The position numbers were made by a program, and so were the translations under genes. A DNA stretch of 55,296 bases from Deltaproteobacteria bacterium (GTDB taxonomy: Bacteria; Desulfobacterota; Desulfarculia; Adiutricales; Adiutricaceae). The notes beneath the pieces are model-generated. The model was given only the letters and a program-made list of their open reading frames with translations, did not search any database and had not been told where the DNA came from. The stretch spans positions 1 to 55,296 of the forward strand of contig JAISRZ010000024.1 of the NCBI GenBank assembly GCA_031273455.1, given 5' to 3'. How positions within the stretch are numbered: position 1 is the first letter of the stretch; each line of letters begins with the position of its first letter. Shown one piece after another: positions 16,668 to 26,400 of the stretch.

Positions 16668-18140
16668 ATGAGCTTAGAGCAAAACGCCCAGGAAGCGGCC
16701 GCAACCGTGACCCAGCGCGATCTTCTTGACGAGATAGTCGAAGTTTCCCGAGTCAAACCGGGGGAGTCCGGCTATAACGCGACTAAAGCGGGGCTCCAAG
16801 CCTTTCTTTCCGAGCTCGTCAAGACCGATCCAGACGCTAAAATATCTGGCGATCTGGTTGATCAGATGATCGCTGAGCTGGATAAGAAAATCAGCTCCCA
16901 AGTCAACGTGGTCATGCACTCCGAACCCTTCCAAAAGATGGAGTCAGCTTGGCGCGGCCTTAAATACTTGGTGGACCAGACCGATTTCCGGCAGAACAAC
17001 CGGTTAGAGATCTTAAACGTTTCCAAAGACGACCTTTTGGCCGACTTTGAGGACTCGCCCGAAGTGGTTAAAAGCGGTCTATACAAGCATGTTTACACCG
17101 CCGAGTTCGGTCAGTTTGGCGGTCAGCCCTTTAACGCCATCGTGGCTAACTACGACTTTGGCTATGGGCCGCAGGACATTAACCTTTTAAAGTACGCGGG
17201 CTCGGTCTCGGCCATGGCCCACGCGCCCTTTATCGCCGCCGCGAACCAGTCCTTTTTCGGTCTGGACTCTTGGGAAGATCTACCCAATCTTAAAGACCTC
17301 CACTCTATTTTTGAGATGCCCCAATACGCGGCTTGGCGGTCTTTTCGGCAGTCCGAGGACGCCCGTTACGTCTCTTTGACCTTACCGAAGTTTCTTTTGC
17401 GCCTTCCTTACGGTCAAGACACGGTTCCGGCCAAAAACTTCTCCTTCCAGGAAGACGCCGATAACACCGATCAGTTCCTCTGGGGCAACACCTCTTTCGC
17501 CTTCGCGGCTCGGTTAAACGACAGTTTCGCCAAATACCGCTGGTGCTCCAACGTCATTGGGCCCCAGGGCGGCGGCGCGGTTGAGGCCCTGCCTTTGTAT
17601 CACTTTGAGGAAAATGGGGCCACCCAGACCAAGATCCCCACGCAAACCCTCATTTCCGAGCGCCGGGAGTTCGAGCTGGCTGAGGAAGGGTTTATCGCCC
17701 TATCCATGCGGAAAGACTCGGATAACGCGGCCTTCTTCTCGGCCAACTCTTGTATGGCCGCCAAATCTTTCCCCAAGACCGCCGAGGGTCAAGAGGCCGA
17801 GACCAACTTCAAGCTGTCCATCCAGCTGCCCTACATGATGATCATGAACCGCTTGGCTCATTACATCAAGGTTCTCCAGAGGGAGCATATCGGCACTTGG
17901 AAGGAGCGGGGCGACCTTGACCGCGAGCTTAATAAGTGGCTCTCCCAATACGTGACCGAGATGGATTCCCCGGACGCCACCACCCGGAGTAAACGCCCTC
18001 TACGCATGGCCAAAGTTGAGGTCAGCGACGTGGAAGGGGATCCCGGTTGGTACGCCGTGTCCATCAAGGCTCGGCCCCACTTTAAGTACATGGGCGCTAG
18101 CTTCACCCTGTCCTTGGTCGGGAAGCTAGACAAGACTTGA
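16668..18140 (+). CDS. tssC: T6SS sheath large subunit TssC1 (VipB/ImpC)
   Basis: A 490-residue TssC of typical length and a strong family match throughout: VKPGESGYNATKAGLQAFL near the N-terminus, MESAWRGLKYLVDQTDF, FDFGYGPQ-type segment, WRSFRQSEDARYVSLTLPKFLLRLPYG, and PFFSANSC-like central region. The C-terminal part, with DVEGDPGWYAVSIKARPHFKYMG, forms the ClpV-accessible sheath surface in the family. An ACGAGGAA ribosome binding site precedes ATG 16668. Nearly identical (about 94% by eye) to TssC2. Confidence 0.96.
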   Translation: MSLEQNAQEAAATVTQRDLLDEIVEVSRVKPGESGYNATKAGLQAFLSELVKTDPDAKISGDLVDQMIAELDKKISSQVNVVMHSEPFQKMESAWRGLKYLVDQTDFRQNNRLEILNVSKDDLLADFEDSPEVVKSGLYKHVYTAEFGQFGGQPFNAIVANYDFGYGPQDINLLKYAGSVSAMAHAPFIAAANQSFFGLDSWEDLPNLKDLHSIFEMPQYAAWRSFRQSEDARYVSLTLPKFLLRLPYGQDTVPAKNFSFQEDADNTDQFLWGNTSFAFAARLNDSFAKYRWCSNVIGPQGGGAVEALPLYHFEENGATQTKIPTQTLISERREFELAEEGFIALSMRKDSDNAAFFSANSCMAAKSFPKTAEGQEAETNFKLSIQLPYMMIMNRLAHYIKVLQREHIGTWKERGDLDRELNKWLSQYVTEMDSPDATTRSKRPLRMAKVEVSDVEGDPGWYAVSIKARPHFKYMGASFTLSLVGKLDKT

Positions 18141-18366
18141 TCATCAGCCGTTTTCTTTAGTCAATCGATCACGAGTTTTAGCTTGTATATTTGGAATAAT
18201 TTAACGTATTAGCCCTTAATTGGTTCTTGTTTTGTTCGGCGAGAGCCAATTAAGTAAAAACTTCAATATCGTTAAGGCCATAATATAGCTACCCCGCGTC
18301 ATCGATAGTTTTTCCGCGCATCGTCCTTTGTTCAACCTTTTTTCATTTTTTTGGAGGATTTTTTTT

Positions 18367-18846
18367 ATGGCTTTAACCGCTTACATGGGCGTCAGTGGCG
18401 CTTCCCAGGGCGACATCAAGGGTGACTGCCCGCAAGGTGGCGACAAGAAAGACAAAATCATTCTTTACGGAATCGACCACAGCGTGGAGATACCGAAAGA
18501 CACCCATACTGGTCTACCCACTGGCCAGAGGATCCACAAGCCCTTAACCGTGACCAAGCATAAGGACCAAGCCAGCCCCAAGCTCTTCAAGGCCTGTTGC
18601 ACCGGCGAAACCGCCACGGTCACCATCGACAACTACCGGATAAAGCCGGACGGCACCGAGGAAAAGTACTTCACCATAAAGCTTGAGGACGCCATAGTGG
18701 TGGAGATCAAGGAGCGCACCCCCTTGACCTTCCTGCCCGAAAACAAGCCCTTCTACGACATGGAGGACATTTCCTTCACCTACTCCAAGATCACTTGGAC
18801 TTACAACGATGGCAACATCGAGTATGTCGATGACTGGAAGGCCTAA
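18367..18846 (+). CDS. hcp: T6SS tube protein Hcp1 (TssD)
   Basis: A 159-residue Hcp of standard length. The start is ATG 18367, behind a TTGGAGGA ribosome binding site; the frame extends upstream to 18328 without family similarity. Recognisable Hcp features are the N-terminal MALTAYM, the DIKGD strand, IDHSVEIP and the C-terminal FTYSKITWTYNDG. Hcp stacks as hexameric rings to form the inner tube and is secreted. It has about 20 substitutions relative to Hcp2, mostly conservative and clustered at surface positions. A hairpin terminator follows. Confidence 0.95.
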   Translation: MALTAYMGVSGASQGDIKGDCPQGGDKKDKIILYGIDHSVEIPKDTHTGLPTGQRIHKPLTVTKHKDQASPKLFKACCTGETATVTIDNYRIKPDGTEEKYFTIKLEDAIVVEIKERTPLTFLPENKPFYDMEDISFTYSKITWTYNDGNIEYVDDWKA

Positions 18847-18872
18847 ACGCCTTTCCGGGTAAGGTCCTTTTT

Positions 18873-18908
18873 GAGCCGCTCTGGTCATTGGCTAGGGCGG
18901 CTCTTTAT
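18873..18908 (+). terminator. Terminator after hcp1
   Basis: Stem GAGCCGC/GCGGCTC (18873-18879 with 18897-18903) with a 17 nt loop, followed by TTTATT. It ends the tssB1-tssC1-hcp1 transcript, possibly with read-through into the next gene. Confidence 0.65.
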
Positions 18909-18975
18909 TGCGACCCCTACCCTAGTGGCCCATAAGCTCTGGCTTTAACTACCCCATCCTATACTGGAAAGCCCT

Positions 18976-19500
18976 ATGTCGGAAAACAAATCAGGCTCCA
19001 TCGTTAAAGAGCGCGTGGCCATTGTCTATAAGTCCAGCCAGTCTAACCAAGACGTGGAGTTGCCCTTTAAGATTCTTTTAATGGGCGATTTTAGTCGCTC
19101 CAGCGATAACAACATCCCCTTGGATCAAAGGCCCACCATTCCCATCACCAAGGAAAACTTGGACGCGGCCTTAAAAGGCCTCTCCATTAAGTTTGAGGCC
19201 AAACTGAAAAACCATCTGGCTAAAGAAGCCACCGAGCCCTTGCTCCTTACCCACAAGTTTCGGGCCTTAGCCGACTTTGAGCCCCGGCGGATTATTGAGT
19301 CTTGCCCGCCCTTAGCTAAGATCAATACCCTTAGCCAATCTTTGGCCCGGGCCAAAAAACTCCTGATCATTAGACCCACCGTCCTGGAAAAGCTTAAGGT
19401 CATCTTAAAATCTCACCAGGGCAAAGAAACTTTGCTTAAAGAGGTCGAGGACTATCTACGGCCCCAAGATCCCCCCCCAGACCTTCCAGACCCATCTTAA
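18976..19500 (+). CDS. Divergent orphan TssB-like sheath protein
   Basis: A 174-residue TssB-family protein starting at ATG 18976 behind GGAAAG. It keeps IVKERVAIVYKS, LPFKILLMGDFSRS, RPTIPITKENLDAALKGL and LADFEPRRIIES, but diverges from TssB1/TssB2 and groups with the copy at 13200. The C-terminus ends in a proline/aspartate-rich tail (residues 160-174). No tssC follows; the next 1.37 kb is gene-free. It may be a variant sheath subunit, an adaptor that caps or regulates the sheath, or a relic of a third module that lost its tssC and hcp. Family is clear, role is inferred. Confidence 0.8.
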   Translation: MSENKSGSIVKERVAIVYKSSQSNQDVELPFKILLMGDFSRSSDNNIPLDQRPTIPITKENLDAALKGLSIKFEAKLKNHLAKEATEPLLLTHKFRALADFEPRRIIESCPPLAKINTLSQSLARAKKLLIIRPTVLEKLKVILKSHQGKETLLKEVEDYLRPQDPPPDLPDPS

Positions 19501-19789
19501 GTAAGAGGCCGGGGTTTAATAGGGGTCTATGGACCCCACCTATAGACGGCTGACCCTTAATAACCACTTTCCGTCACTTTAACCCTAGCCCCTTTAGGCC
19601 CCAACCTCGCTCATCGTTAGCCCCTATTCTTAGATCCCGCCCAACCTGAGGCCCTAGGGGAGGTTTTTCTGAACCAGACGCGCCGGTTCCCTTGGGGAAT
19701 AATTTTTTTTCTAAATGACGAAAAAAAATCCCTTTTACCTCTTGCGGGGGTTTTTTGAGCGCTTATATTTTAAGGCGTCCGAGCGAATA

Positions 19790-19854
19790 GGAACTCTAAA
19801 GAATAAAGTCCCGGACATAAAACCATAGAGTTCCAGTAATTGAGCTTTTAGCTC
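19790..19854. other. Structured element with long inverted repeat
   Basis: A perfect 9 bp inverted repeat GGAACTCTA/TAGAGTTCC encloses 27 nt and is followed by a GAGC-TTTTA-GCTC hairpin. There is no poly-T and no gene within 1 kb downstream. It could be an RNA element or a protein-binding site. Confidence 0.3.
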
Positions 19855-20370
19855 CCAAAGATGAGGCCGATTATTATGAAAAACTTATTAGTCGCTTATC
19901 TTAATAACCCGCCAACCTCTAAGTCTTCACCAAGGCTTACGCGAATAATATAACCCCCCAAATGTCTTTGGGGGGGCCGCCCGCCCCCCTAAAGCGTCCC
20001 TTCTTAACGCTTTTTTGGACGGCTCCCCCACCGGCGGCCAAGGTTAAGCCAGATAGGCTTAAAGTTTCTTGGCTCCCGAGCTTAACGCCCTTAAAAATAG
20101 CGTTTAAGATCGTAAGTTAAAAAAAGTAACTTTTAAAACCTTATACCGTGGTAATTTTTTTAAAGCGTTGTCTTTAACCTAAATTTTAGGAGCTAGATAG
20201 CCAAAGATACACGCGCCTAGCGATTCTCTTGAGCTAACTGTAAGGCGTCTTAAACGCCTCTTGGGACCGCCGCTCCTAATGAGGGCCTTTACGGCTAAAG
20301 AAGTTTATCCGGGGGGCGAAAAAATAACGCGGTAAAAGGGTTTAAAGGCTTAAAAAAACGCTAATCAGTC

Positions 20371-20421
20371 TTGACAAAATTTAGGCTCCCTTATAAAATG
20401 CTATTGATTCTTAGAATCAAT
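20371..20421 (+). promoter_or_regulatory. Promoter with perfect palindromic Fur-box-like operator (site B)
   Basis: TTGACA at 20371-20376, 17 bp, TAAAAT at 20394-20399, then ATTGATTCTTAGAATCAAT at 20403-20421, a perfect 9-1-9 palindrome covering the predicted start. The layout is identical to site A. It faces tssB2, 450 bp downstream. Confidence 0.65.
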
Positions 20422-20585
20422 CAAAATTATCTGGGACCTAACGTCAAGCCAGCGCTGAATTGACCGCTCATTTTAGCGCTTAACCTTGTTTTTCTTAGGT
20501 TTTATTGGGTTCCAGAGCGGGGCTTATAAGGCGCGAAAAACGCCTTACTCGCGGAAGGAAATCGCGGTTTTAACAATTTTTTCGC

Positions 20586-20631
20586 TTGACTTTGTTTAAG
20601 GACGCTGTCTATATTTCAATTGTAATTGTTT
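20586..20631 (+). promoter_or_regulatory. Second tssB2 promoter with weaker operator-like sequence (site C)
   Basis: TTGACT at 20586-20591, an 18 bp spacer, TATATT at 20610-20615, then ATTTCAATTGTAATTGTTT at 20613-20631, which contains the palindrome CAATTGTAATTG. It is less like the consensus of the other sites. Confidence 0.4.
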
Positions 20632-20870
20632 CCCCAAGGCGTTCTTTTCAGCTTCTAAGCTAAAAGTGAGGCTAATTAAGCCTTTTTTCAACAATTTTTT
20701 AAAAAATTTAGCTTTTAAGTTGATTGACACGCTATTGAGGGGTAAAAAAACGCTATTCGTTTGTCCCCTCGAGCGTCCAACCAAAGTTTCTGAAGTTTTT
20801 AGGGTCTTAGCCGCGATTTTTGGCGGCCCTTGAACTTTAGAGGCTGTAACCCGCAAGCGAAGGAATTGTT

Positions 20871-21353
20871 ATGGCCGATACCCCAACCGTGGCCCCCAAA
20901 GAACGAGTCAACATCGTTTACAAGTCCGCGACCGATGGCGCTCAATCCGAGGTTGAGCTCCCCAATAAGACCCTGGTCGTGGGCGACTTTACCTTAAGGC
21001 CTGACGATCGCCCCTTGGAGGATCGAAGCTCCATCGCCGTCAACAAGGACAATTTCGACGATGTCTTAAAGGGCCAAGGTCTCAGTCTGGACATTGTAGT
21101 CCCCAATAAGCTTTCCGACGATCCAGAGGCGGCCTCGCCAGTCCATCTGGAGTTCCAAAGCTTAAAGGACTTTGAGCCCGACGCGGTGGCTAAGTCCGTG
21201 CCTGAGTTAAAACAGTTAATGGATGTCCGGGAAGCCTTGAAGGCTTTAAAAGGCCCTTTAGCCAACGTGCCGGATTTTCGGAAGAAGATCTTGGAGGTCA
21301 TCAAGAACGATGACGCCCGAGCCCAACTTTTGGCCGCTTTACAGCTAGAGTGA
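20871..21353 (+). CDS. tssB: T6SS sheath small subunit TssB2 (VipA/ImpB)
   Basis: A 160-residue TssB starting at ATG 20871 behind GAAGGAATT. Blocks KERVNIVYKSATDGAQ, ELPNKTLVVGDFT, RSSIAVNKDNFDDVLKG and SLKDFEPDAVAKSVPELK match the family and TssB1. It lacks the short charged tail (EDKKA) of TssB1. It heads module 2, which continues into clpV and tssA, so this is probably the copy tied to the rest of the machine. Two promoter-operator elements lie upstream. Confidence 0.95.
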   Translation: MADTPTVAPKERVNIVYKSATDGAQSEVELPNKTLVVGDFTLRPDDRPLEDRSSIAVNKDNFDDVLKGQGLSLDIVVPNKLSDDPEAASPVHLEFQSLKDFEPDAVAKSVPELKQLMDVREALKALKGPLANVPDFRKKILEVIKNDDARAQLLAALQLE

Positions 21354-21443
21354 CCTTAACCCTAAAACCAATCATACTGGCCATATGGGTAAATTTAGCC
21401 TTCAACCCCGGTGGACCCGGGCTTAAGTTATATCGAGGTTACC

Positions 21444-22922
21444 ATGAGCTTAGAGCAGGACGCCGCGGGCGCGGCGGAAGCCCAAACCCAAACCCAGCGC
21501 GATCTCCTGGACGAGATCGTGGAGGCTTCCCGGGTCAAACCTGGGGAGTCCGGCTACAACGCGACCAAAGCCGGGCTGCAAGCCTTCCTTTCCGAGCTGG
21601 TCAAATCCGACGCCGAGACTAAGGTCTCCGGGGATCTGGTTGACCAGATGATCGCTGAGCTGGATAAGAAGATTAGTTCCCAAGTCAACGTGGTCATGCA
21701 CTCCGAGCCCTTTCAGAAGCTGGAGTCATCTTGGCGGAGCTTAAAATACTTAGTGGACCAGACCGATTTTCGGCAGAACAACCGGCTGGAAATCTTAAAC
21801 GTCTCCAAAGACGACCTTTTAGCCGACTTTGAGGACTCGCCCGAGGTGGTGAAAAGCGGTCTATATAAGCACGTCTACACCGCCGAGTTCGGTCAGTTCG
21901 GGGGTCAGCCCTTTAACTCCATCGTGGCTAACTACGACTTTGGTTATGGGCCGCAGGACATTAAGCTTTTAAAATACGCGGGCTCGGTCTCGGCCATGGC
22001 GCACGCCCCCTTTATCGCCGCCGCTGACCACAGTTTTTTTGGCCTTGACTCTTGGGAGGATTTACCGAACTTAAAAGACCTCCACTCAATTTTTGAGATG
22101 CCCCAATACGCGGCTTGGCGGTCTTTTCGGCAATCCGAGGACGCCCGTTACGTGGCTTTGACTTTACCGAAGTTTCTCTTGCGCTTGCCTTACGGTCAAG
22201 ACACGGTTCCGGCCAAAAACTTCGCTTACGCGGAAGAGGCCGACTCCACGGGCCAGTTCCTCTGGGGCAACACCTCTTTCGCTTTCGCGGCTCGGCTCAA
22301 CGACAGTTTCGCCAAGTACCGCTGGTGCTCTAACATTATTGGCCCCCAAGGGGGCGGGGCGGTGGAGTCTTTGCCCCTTTACAACTACGAGGAGAACGGG
22401 GCCATCCAGACCAAAGTCCCCACCCAGACGCTCATTTCCGAGCGCCGGGAGTACGAGCTGGCTGAGGAGGGGTTTATCGCTCTGTCTATGCGGAAAGACT
22501 CGGATAACGCGGCCTTCTTCTCGGCTAACTCTTGCATGGCCGCCAAATCTTTTCCCAAGACCGCTGAGGGTCAAGAGGCCGAGACCAATTTCAAGCTGTC
22601 CATCCAGCTGCCCTACATGATGATCATGAACCGCTTGGCTCATTACATCAAGGTCATTCAAAGGGAGCACATCGGCACTTGGAAGGAGAGGATCGACTTA
22701 GAGCGCGAGCTTAATAAGTGGCTTTCCCAATACGTGACCGAGATGGATTCCCCGGACGCCACCACCCGGAGCAAAAGGCCCTTACGGATGGCCAAGGTGG
22801 AGGTCAGCGACGTCGAAGGGGATCCCGGGTGGTACTCGGTGTCCATCAAAGCCAGGCCCCACTTCAAGTACATGGGTTCCAATTTCACCCTGTCCTTGGT
22901 GGGAAAACTTGACAAAACTTAA
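21444..22922 (+). CDS. tssC: T6SS sheath large subunit TssC2 (VipB/ImpC)
   Basis: A 492-residue TssC. I place the start at ATG 21444 (MSLEQDAAG), matching TssC1 and preceded by a CGAGGT site, rather than at 21411, where the frame opens without similarity. It is collinear with TssC1, with about 30 differences, several in the N-terminal 15 residues and in the segment around residue 270 (FAYAEEADSTGQF against FSFQEDADNTDQF). It lies 90 bp after tssB2 and 66 bp before hcp2. Confidence 0.96.
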   Translation: MSLEQDAAGAAEAQTQTQRDLLDEIVEASRVKPGESGYNATKAGLQAFLSELVKSDAETKVSGDLVDQMIAELDKKISSQVNVVMHSEPFQKLESSWRSLKYLVDQTDFRQNNRLEILNVSKDDLLADFEDSPEVVKSGLYKHVYTAEFGQFGGQPFNSIVANYDFGYGPQDIKLLKYAGSVSAMAHAPFIAAADHSFFGLDSWEDLPNLKDLHSIFEMPQYAAWRSFRQSEDARYVALTLPKFLLRLPYGQDTVPAKNFAYAEEADSTGQFLWGNTSFAFAARLNDSFAKYRWCSNIIGPQGGGAVESLPLYNYEENGAIQTKVPTQTLISERREYELAEEGFIALSMRKDSDNAAFFSANSCMAAKSFPKTAEGQEAETNFKLSIQLPYMMIMNRLAHYIKVIQREHIGTWKERIDLERELNKWLSQYVTEMDSPDATTRSKRPLRMAKVEVSDVEGDPGWYSVSIKARPHFKYMGSNFTLSLVGKLDKT

Positions 22923-22988
22923 TATATAACCTTTTCCTTCTTTTTATTTATTTTTTCAAGCTTTTTAGCTTACTTTTGGAGGTCTATC

Positions 22989-23468
22989 ATGGCTTTAACC
23001 TCTTACATGAGCGTCAATGGCGCTTCTCAAGGTGACATCAAGGGCGACTGCCCCCAGGGCGGCGATAAGAAAGACAAAATCCTTCTTTACAGCCTGGAGC
23101 ACAGCGTGGAGATTCCGCGCGACACGCACACCGGCCTACCCACTGGGCAGAGGATCCACAAGCCTCTGACCGTGTACAAGCACAAGGATCAATCCAGCCC
23201 CAAGCTCTTCAAGGCTTGCTGCACTGGGGAGACCTCGACCGTGACCATCGACAACTACCGCATCAAGCCTGATGGGACTGAGGAGAAATACTTCACCATC
23301 AAGCTCGAGGAAGCCATCGTGGTGGAGATGAAGGAGTACACTCCTTTGACCTTCCTCCCCGACAACAAGCCGTACTTCGACATGGAGGCGGTCTCCTTCA
23401 CCTACTCCAAGATCACCTGGACGTACAACGATGGCAACATCGAGTATGTCGATGATTGGAAGGCCTAA
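22989..23468 (+). CDS. hcp: T6SS tube protein Hcp2 (TssD)
   Basis: A 159-residue Hcp with a TTGGAGGT ribosome binding site. It is the same length as Hcp1, with changes such as IDHSVEIPK to LEHSVEIPR, ERTPL to EYTPL and FYDMEDI to YFDMEAV. Substitutions at such exposed positions may alter which effectors the tube lumen or surface accepts; that is an inference. A very strong terminator follows, which should keep Hcp expression higher than that of the downstream clpV and tssA. Confidence 0.95.
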   Translation: MALTSYMSVNGASQGDIKGDCPQGGDKKDKILLYSLEHSVEIPRDTHTGLPTGQRIHKPLTVYKHKDQSSPKLFKACCTGETSTVTIDNYRIKPDGTEEKYFTIKLEEAIVVEMKEYTPLTFLPDNKPYFDMEAVSFTYSKITWTYNDGNIEYVDDWKA

Positions 23469-23508
23469 TAAGGCTTTTTCCTCTCTAGCTTAGGCGATTT
23501 CTCTTTCA

Positions 23509-23550
23509 GCCGCTCCGGGCCCTTCCGGGCCCTGAGCGGCTCTTTTTTTC
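23509..23550 (+). terminator. Strong terminator between hcp2 and clpV
   Basis: Stem AGCCGCTC/GAGCGGCT continued by GGGCCC/GGGCCC around a TTCC loop (23509-23542), then a run of seven T residues. Confidence 0.85.
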
Positions 23551-23612
23551 CTTTTTTCCGTAATTCGCTCAATTAACCCCGCTCTTTTCCAAGGGCGTCT
23601 GGCGAGGAATTT

Positions 23613-26393
23613 ATGATTTCCGCGGATATTAAGTCTTTAATAGGCAAACTTAACTCCGTCACCACCCAAATATTGATCGAGGCCGGCGGTCTGGCCGTGG
23701 GTCGCACCAACTATGAGTTGGCGGTGGAGCATTTCCTAATTAAAGCCATGGAAACCAGCAACACTGACGTTTCCATCATTATCGACTCGTTTAAAGTTGA
23801 CCGGGTGGCCTTGAGAAAAAGTTTGAACAAATCCCTGGAGAACCTGAACACCGGCAACTCTGGTCGACCCGCTTTTTCCGATCTTTTAGGCAACCTTCTG
23901 GAAGCCGCTTGGCTCACCACCTCAGTGGACTTGAACCTCCCCCTAATCCGCTCGGGAACCATCCTTCTAGCCTACCTTAAGCGGCCTTTAAGTTACGCCC
24001 CGGGCGTGGCTTTGCCGGAGCTTAAGCTCATCAACAAAGACGATCTGACCCAAAACTTCTTTAAGATCCTCTCCTCGTCGCCCGAGTCGGGCCCCGAGCC
24101 GGGGGCCTCCGAAGACCAGATCTCCGAGGCTACGGCCGCGGGATCCGGGGACAGTTTTGTGGCCAAGTATTGCGAAAACTTCACGGCCAAAGCCGCGCGC
24201 GGGGAGATTGATCCGGTCTTTGGCCGGGATCACGAAATCCGGTCCATGGTCAACATCTTGGCCCGACGCCGCAAAAACAACCCCATCGTGGTCGGGGAGC
24301 CCGGGGTGGGGAAGACCGCGGTCATCGAGGGTTTAGCCAAAAGGATCCACGAGGGCGACGTGCCCAACTCTTTAAAGGGCGTGACCTTACTGGCTTTGGA
24401 CATTGGTTTGTTGGAAGCCGGGGCCAGCATGAAGGGCGAGTTTGAAAGGCGCCTGAAAGGGGTCATTGACGAGATCAAGTCCAGCCCCAAACCCATCATC
24501 CTCTTCATTGACGAGGCTCACACCTTAATCGGGGCCGGCGGGGCCGCGGGCGGCTCGGACGCGGCCAACCTTTTAAAGCCGGCTTTGGCTCGCGGGGAAC
24601 TCAAAACCTGCGCGGCCACCACTTGGAAAGAGTACAAAAAGTATTTTGAGAAAGACGCGGCTTTGGCCCGGCGGTTCCAACTGGTGACCGTGGGCGAGCC
24701 CTCGGCGGACACCTGTTTGGTCATCTTACGGGGTTTGAAAGAGTACTACGAGACTAGCCACGGGGTTTTGATCCGGGACGAGGCCTTAAAAGCGGCCGCC
24801 ATTATGTCGGACCGGTACATTAGCGGTCGGTTCTTGCCGGATAAAGCCGTGGATTTAGTGGACACGGCCTGCGCTCGGGTTAAGGTCGGTTTAGCCGCCA
24901 AACCCATTGTCTTAGAGGACAAAGAGCGGAGTTTAGCCGCTTTGGAAAGGGAGCGGGACGGTCTCGCTCGGGATGAGGCCACGGGCCCGGTGGATGAGGC
25001 TCGGGTGGCCACCTTGGTGGAGGAGATCGCCGCTTTAAACGAGACCATTGATAATTACCGGTCCATCTGGAACAGCCAAAGGGACGCGGCGTCGGCGGTG
25101 ATCGCGGCCCGGGACGAGTACCTTAAGCTAAAGGAAATCGCGGCCAAAGCCGCCGAAACCCCAGCGGTTCCGGTGGAGACCGCTCCGGCCCCCGAACCCC
25201 CGAAAGAGGGCGAGGCCAGCCCCGAGGGAGCCGCGGAGTCGGGGGAGCCAGCGGTTCCGGCTTTAAGCCCCCAAGAGAAGGTCGAGGCCGCGGCCAAGGC
25301 CTTGGAGGAGGCCCAGGAGAAATGGCGGACCTTAGGCCATAACCAGCCCGATGAGATGAAGGATCTCATTGACATTGACGTCACCTCGGACGCGGTGGCC
25401 AAAGTGGTCTCGGACTGGACGGGCATTCCTTTAGGCCGATTGGCGGCGGAGGAAGCCCAGTTGGTCAACGATCTGTCCCAACGCTTAACCGAGCGCATTA
25501 AGGGCCAAGACGAGGCCGTGGCGGCCATCGTTAAGGTCGTCCAGGCGGCTAAAGCTGGGTTAAAAGATCCGGCCCAGCCCTTAGGCGTCTTTTTAATGGT
25601 TGGCCCCTCGGGGGTGGGCAAGACCGAAACCGGCTTGGTTTTGGCCGAGCTTCTGTTTGGCGATGAGAAGAACATCACTTCCATCAATATGAGCGAGTTC
25701 CAAGAAAGGCACACCGTGTCCCGTTTAGTCGGCTCCCCGCCAGGCTACGTGGGCTACGGGGAAGGCGGCCTTCTCACCGAGGCCGTCCGGCAAAAGCCTT
25801 ACTCGGTCGTCCTTTTGGATGAGTGCGAAAAGGCCCATATTGACGTCATGAACATCTTCTACCAGGTCTTTGACAAGGGGGTCTTGACCGACGCGGAAGG
25901 GAAAACGGTCAACTTCGCCAACACCATTATCCTTTTGACCTCTAACCTTGGTTCGGATATTATTGAAAAGCTCACCCAAGCTGATCCCCCGGCCGATTTA
26001 GGGGGCATTTCCGAGGCCATTAGGCCGGTTTTAACCAGCCATTTCCAGCCGGCTTTACTGGCCCGCATGAGCTTAGTGCCTTATAAGTCCTTGAACCGCG
26101 AGGCCATGGAGAAGATCACCACCCTGAAGCTGAACGCTCTAGCCAAACGGGTTCTTTCCAACAACGGGGCCCAGCTGGTTTACGCGGACGACTTGGTTCA
26201 GGGCATCGCCGATAGGTGTCTGGACGTCCAAACCGGCGCCCGGAACATTGACCACATCTTAAACGCCAAGGTCACCCCCAAGATGGCTCAGGAGATCTTA
26301 AAGCGTCTGTCCAGCGGTCAAGCCATGCCGAAGACCATCACCTTGGGCTTTGACGAGAGCCAAGAGTTTAAAATCGACCTTTCGGACGAGTGA
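23613..26393 (+). CDS. clpV: T6SS sheath-recycling ATPase ClpV (TssH)
   Basis: A 926-residue AAA+ unfoldase. It has an N domain (residues 1-160), AAA1 with Walker A GEPGVGKT (about 228) and Walker B ILFIDEAH (about 295), and AAA2 with Walker A GPSGVGKT (about 664) and Walker [12 protein letters not shown] (about 731). ClpV disassembles contracted TssB/TssC sheath. The N-terminal helices and the [15 protein letters not shown] segment match ClpV rather than ClpB. The middle domain contains an unusual Pro/Ala/Glu-rich insert at about residues 510-555. A GCGAGGAA ribosome binding site precedes the start, and tssA begins 7 bp after the stop. Confidence 0.95.
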   Translation: MISADIKSLIGKLNSVTTQILIEAGGLAVGRTNYELAVEHFLIKAMETSNTDVSIIIDSFKVDRVALRKSLNKSLENLNTGNSGRPAFSDLLGNLLEAAWLTTSVDLNLPLIRSGTILLAYLKRPLSYAPGVALPELKLINKDDLTQNFFKILSSSPESGPEPGASEDQISEATAAGSGDSFVAKYCENFTAKAARGEIDPVFGRDHEIRSMVNILARRRKNNPIVVGEPGVGKTAVIEGLAKRIHEGDVPNSLKGVTLLALDIGLLEAGASMKGEFERRLKGVIDEIKSSPKPIILFIDEAHTLIGAGGAAGGSDAANLLKPALARGELKTCAATTWKEYKKYFEKDAALARRFQLVTVGEPSADTCLVILRGLKEYYETSHGVLIRDEALKAAAIMSDRYISGRFLPDKAVDLVDTACARVKVGLAAKPIVLEDKERSLAALERERDGLARDEATGPVDEARVATLVEEIAALNETIDNYRSIWNSQRDAASAVIAARDEYLKLKEIAAKAAETPAVPVETAPAPEPPKEGEASPEGAAESGEPAVPALSPQEKVEAAAKALEEAQEKWRTLGHNQPDEMKDLIDIDVTSDAVAKVVSDWTGIPLGRLAAEEAQLVNDLSQRLTERIKGQDEAVAAIVKVVQAAKAGLKDPAQPLGVFLMVGPSGVGKTETGLVLAELLFGDEKNITSINMSEFQERHTVSRLVGSPPGYVGYGEGGLLTEAVRQKPYSVVLLDECEKAHIDVMNIFYQVFDKGVLTDAEGKTVNFANTIILLTSNLGSDIIEKLTQADPPADLGGISEAIRPVLTSHFQPALLARMSLVPYKSLNREAMEKITTLKLNALAKRVLSNNGAQLVYADDLVQGIADRCLDVQTGARNIDHILNAKVTPKMAQEILKRLSSGQAMPKTITLGFDESQEFKIDLSDE

Positions 26394-26400
26394 TTAGAAG

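Larger units (their letters stand above)
19501..20870. other. 1.37 kb gene-free gap between the two tssBC modules
   Basis: No credible gene on either strand; a leftward 86-codon frame at 20596-20856 has no family look and no ribosome binding site. The gap holds several inverted repeats: GGGGTC/GACCCC at 19522-19537, GGAACTCTA/TAGAGTTCC at 19790-19834 with a nearby GAGC/GCTC hairpin, and CCCCCCAAA/TTTGGGGGG at 19954-19975. Two promoter-operator elements are at 20371-20421 and 20586-20631. I see no trace of a degraded tssC or hcp. Confidence 0.45.

Noticed and set aside
20596-20856. An 86-codon leftward open frame before tssB2
   Set aside because: It overlaps the promoter-operator region on the opposite strand, starts without a ribosome binding site and resembles no family.
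16100-23468. Assembly duplication as explanation for the two tssB-tssC-hcp modules
   Set aside because: The copies differ at many positions in protein and DNA, and their intergenic regions are unrelated, so they are real paralogues.
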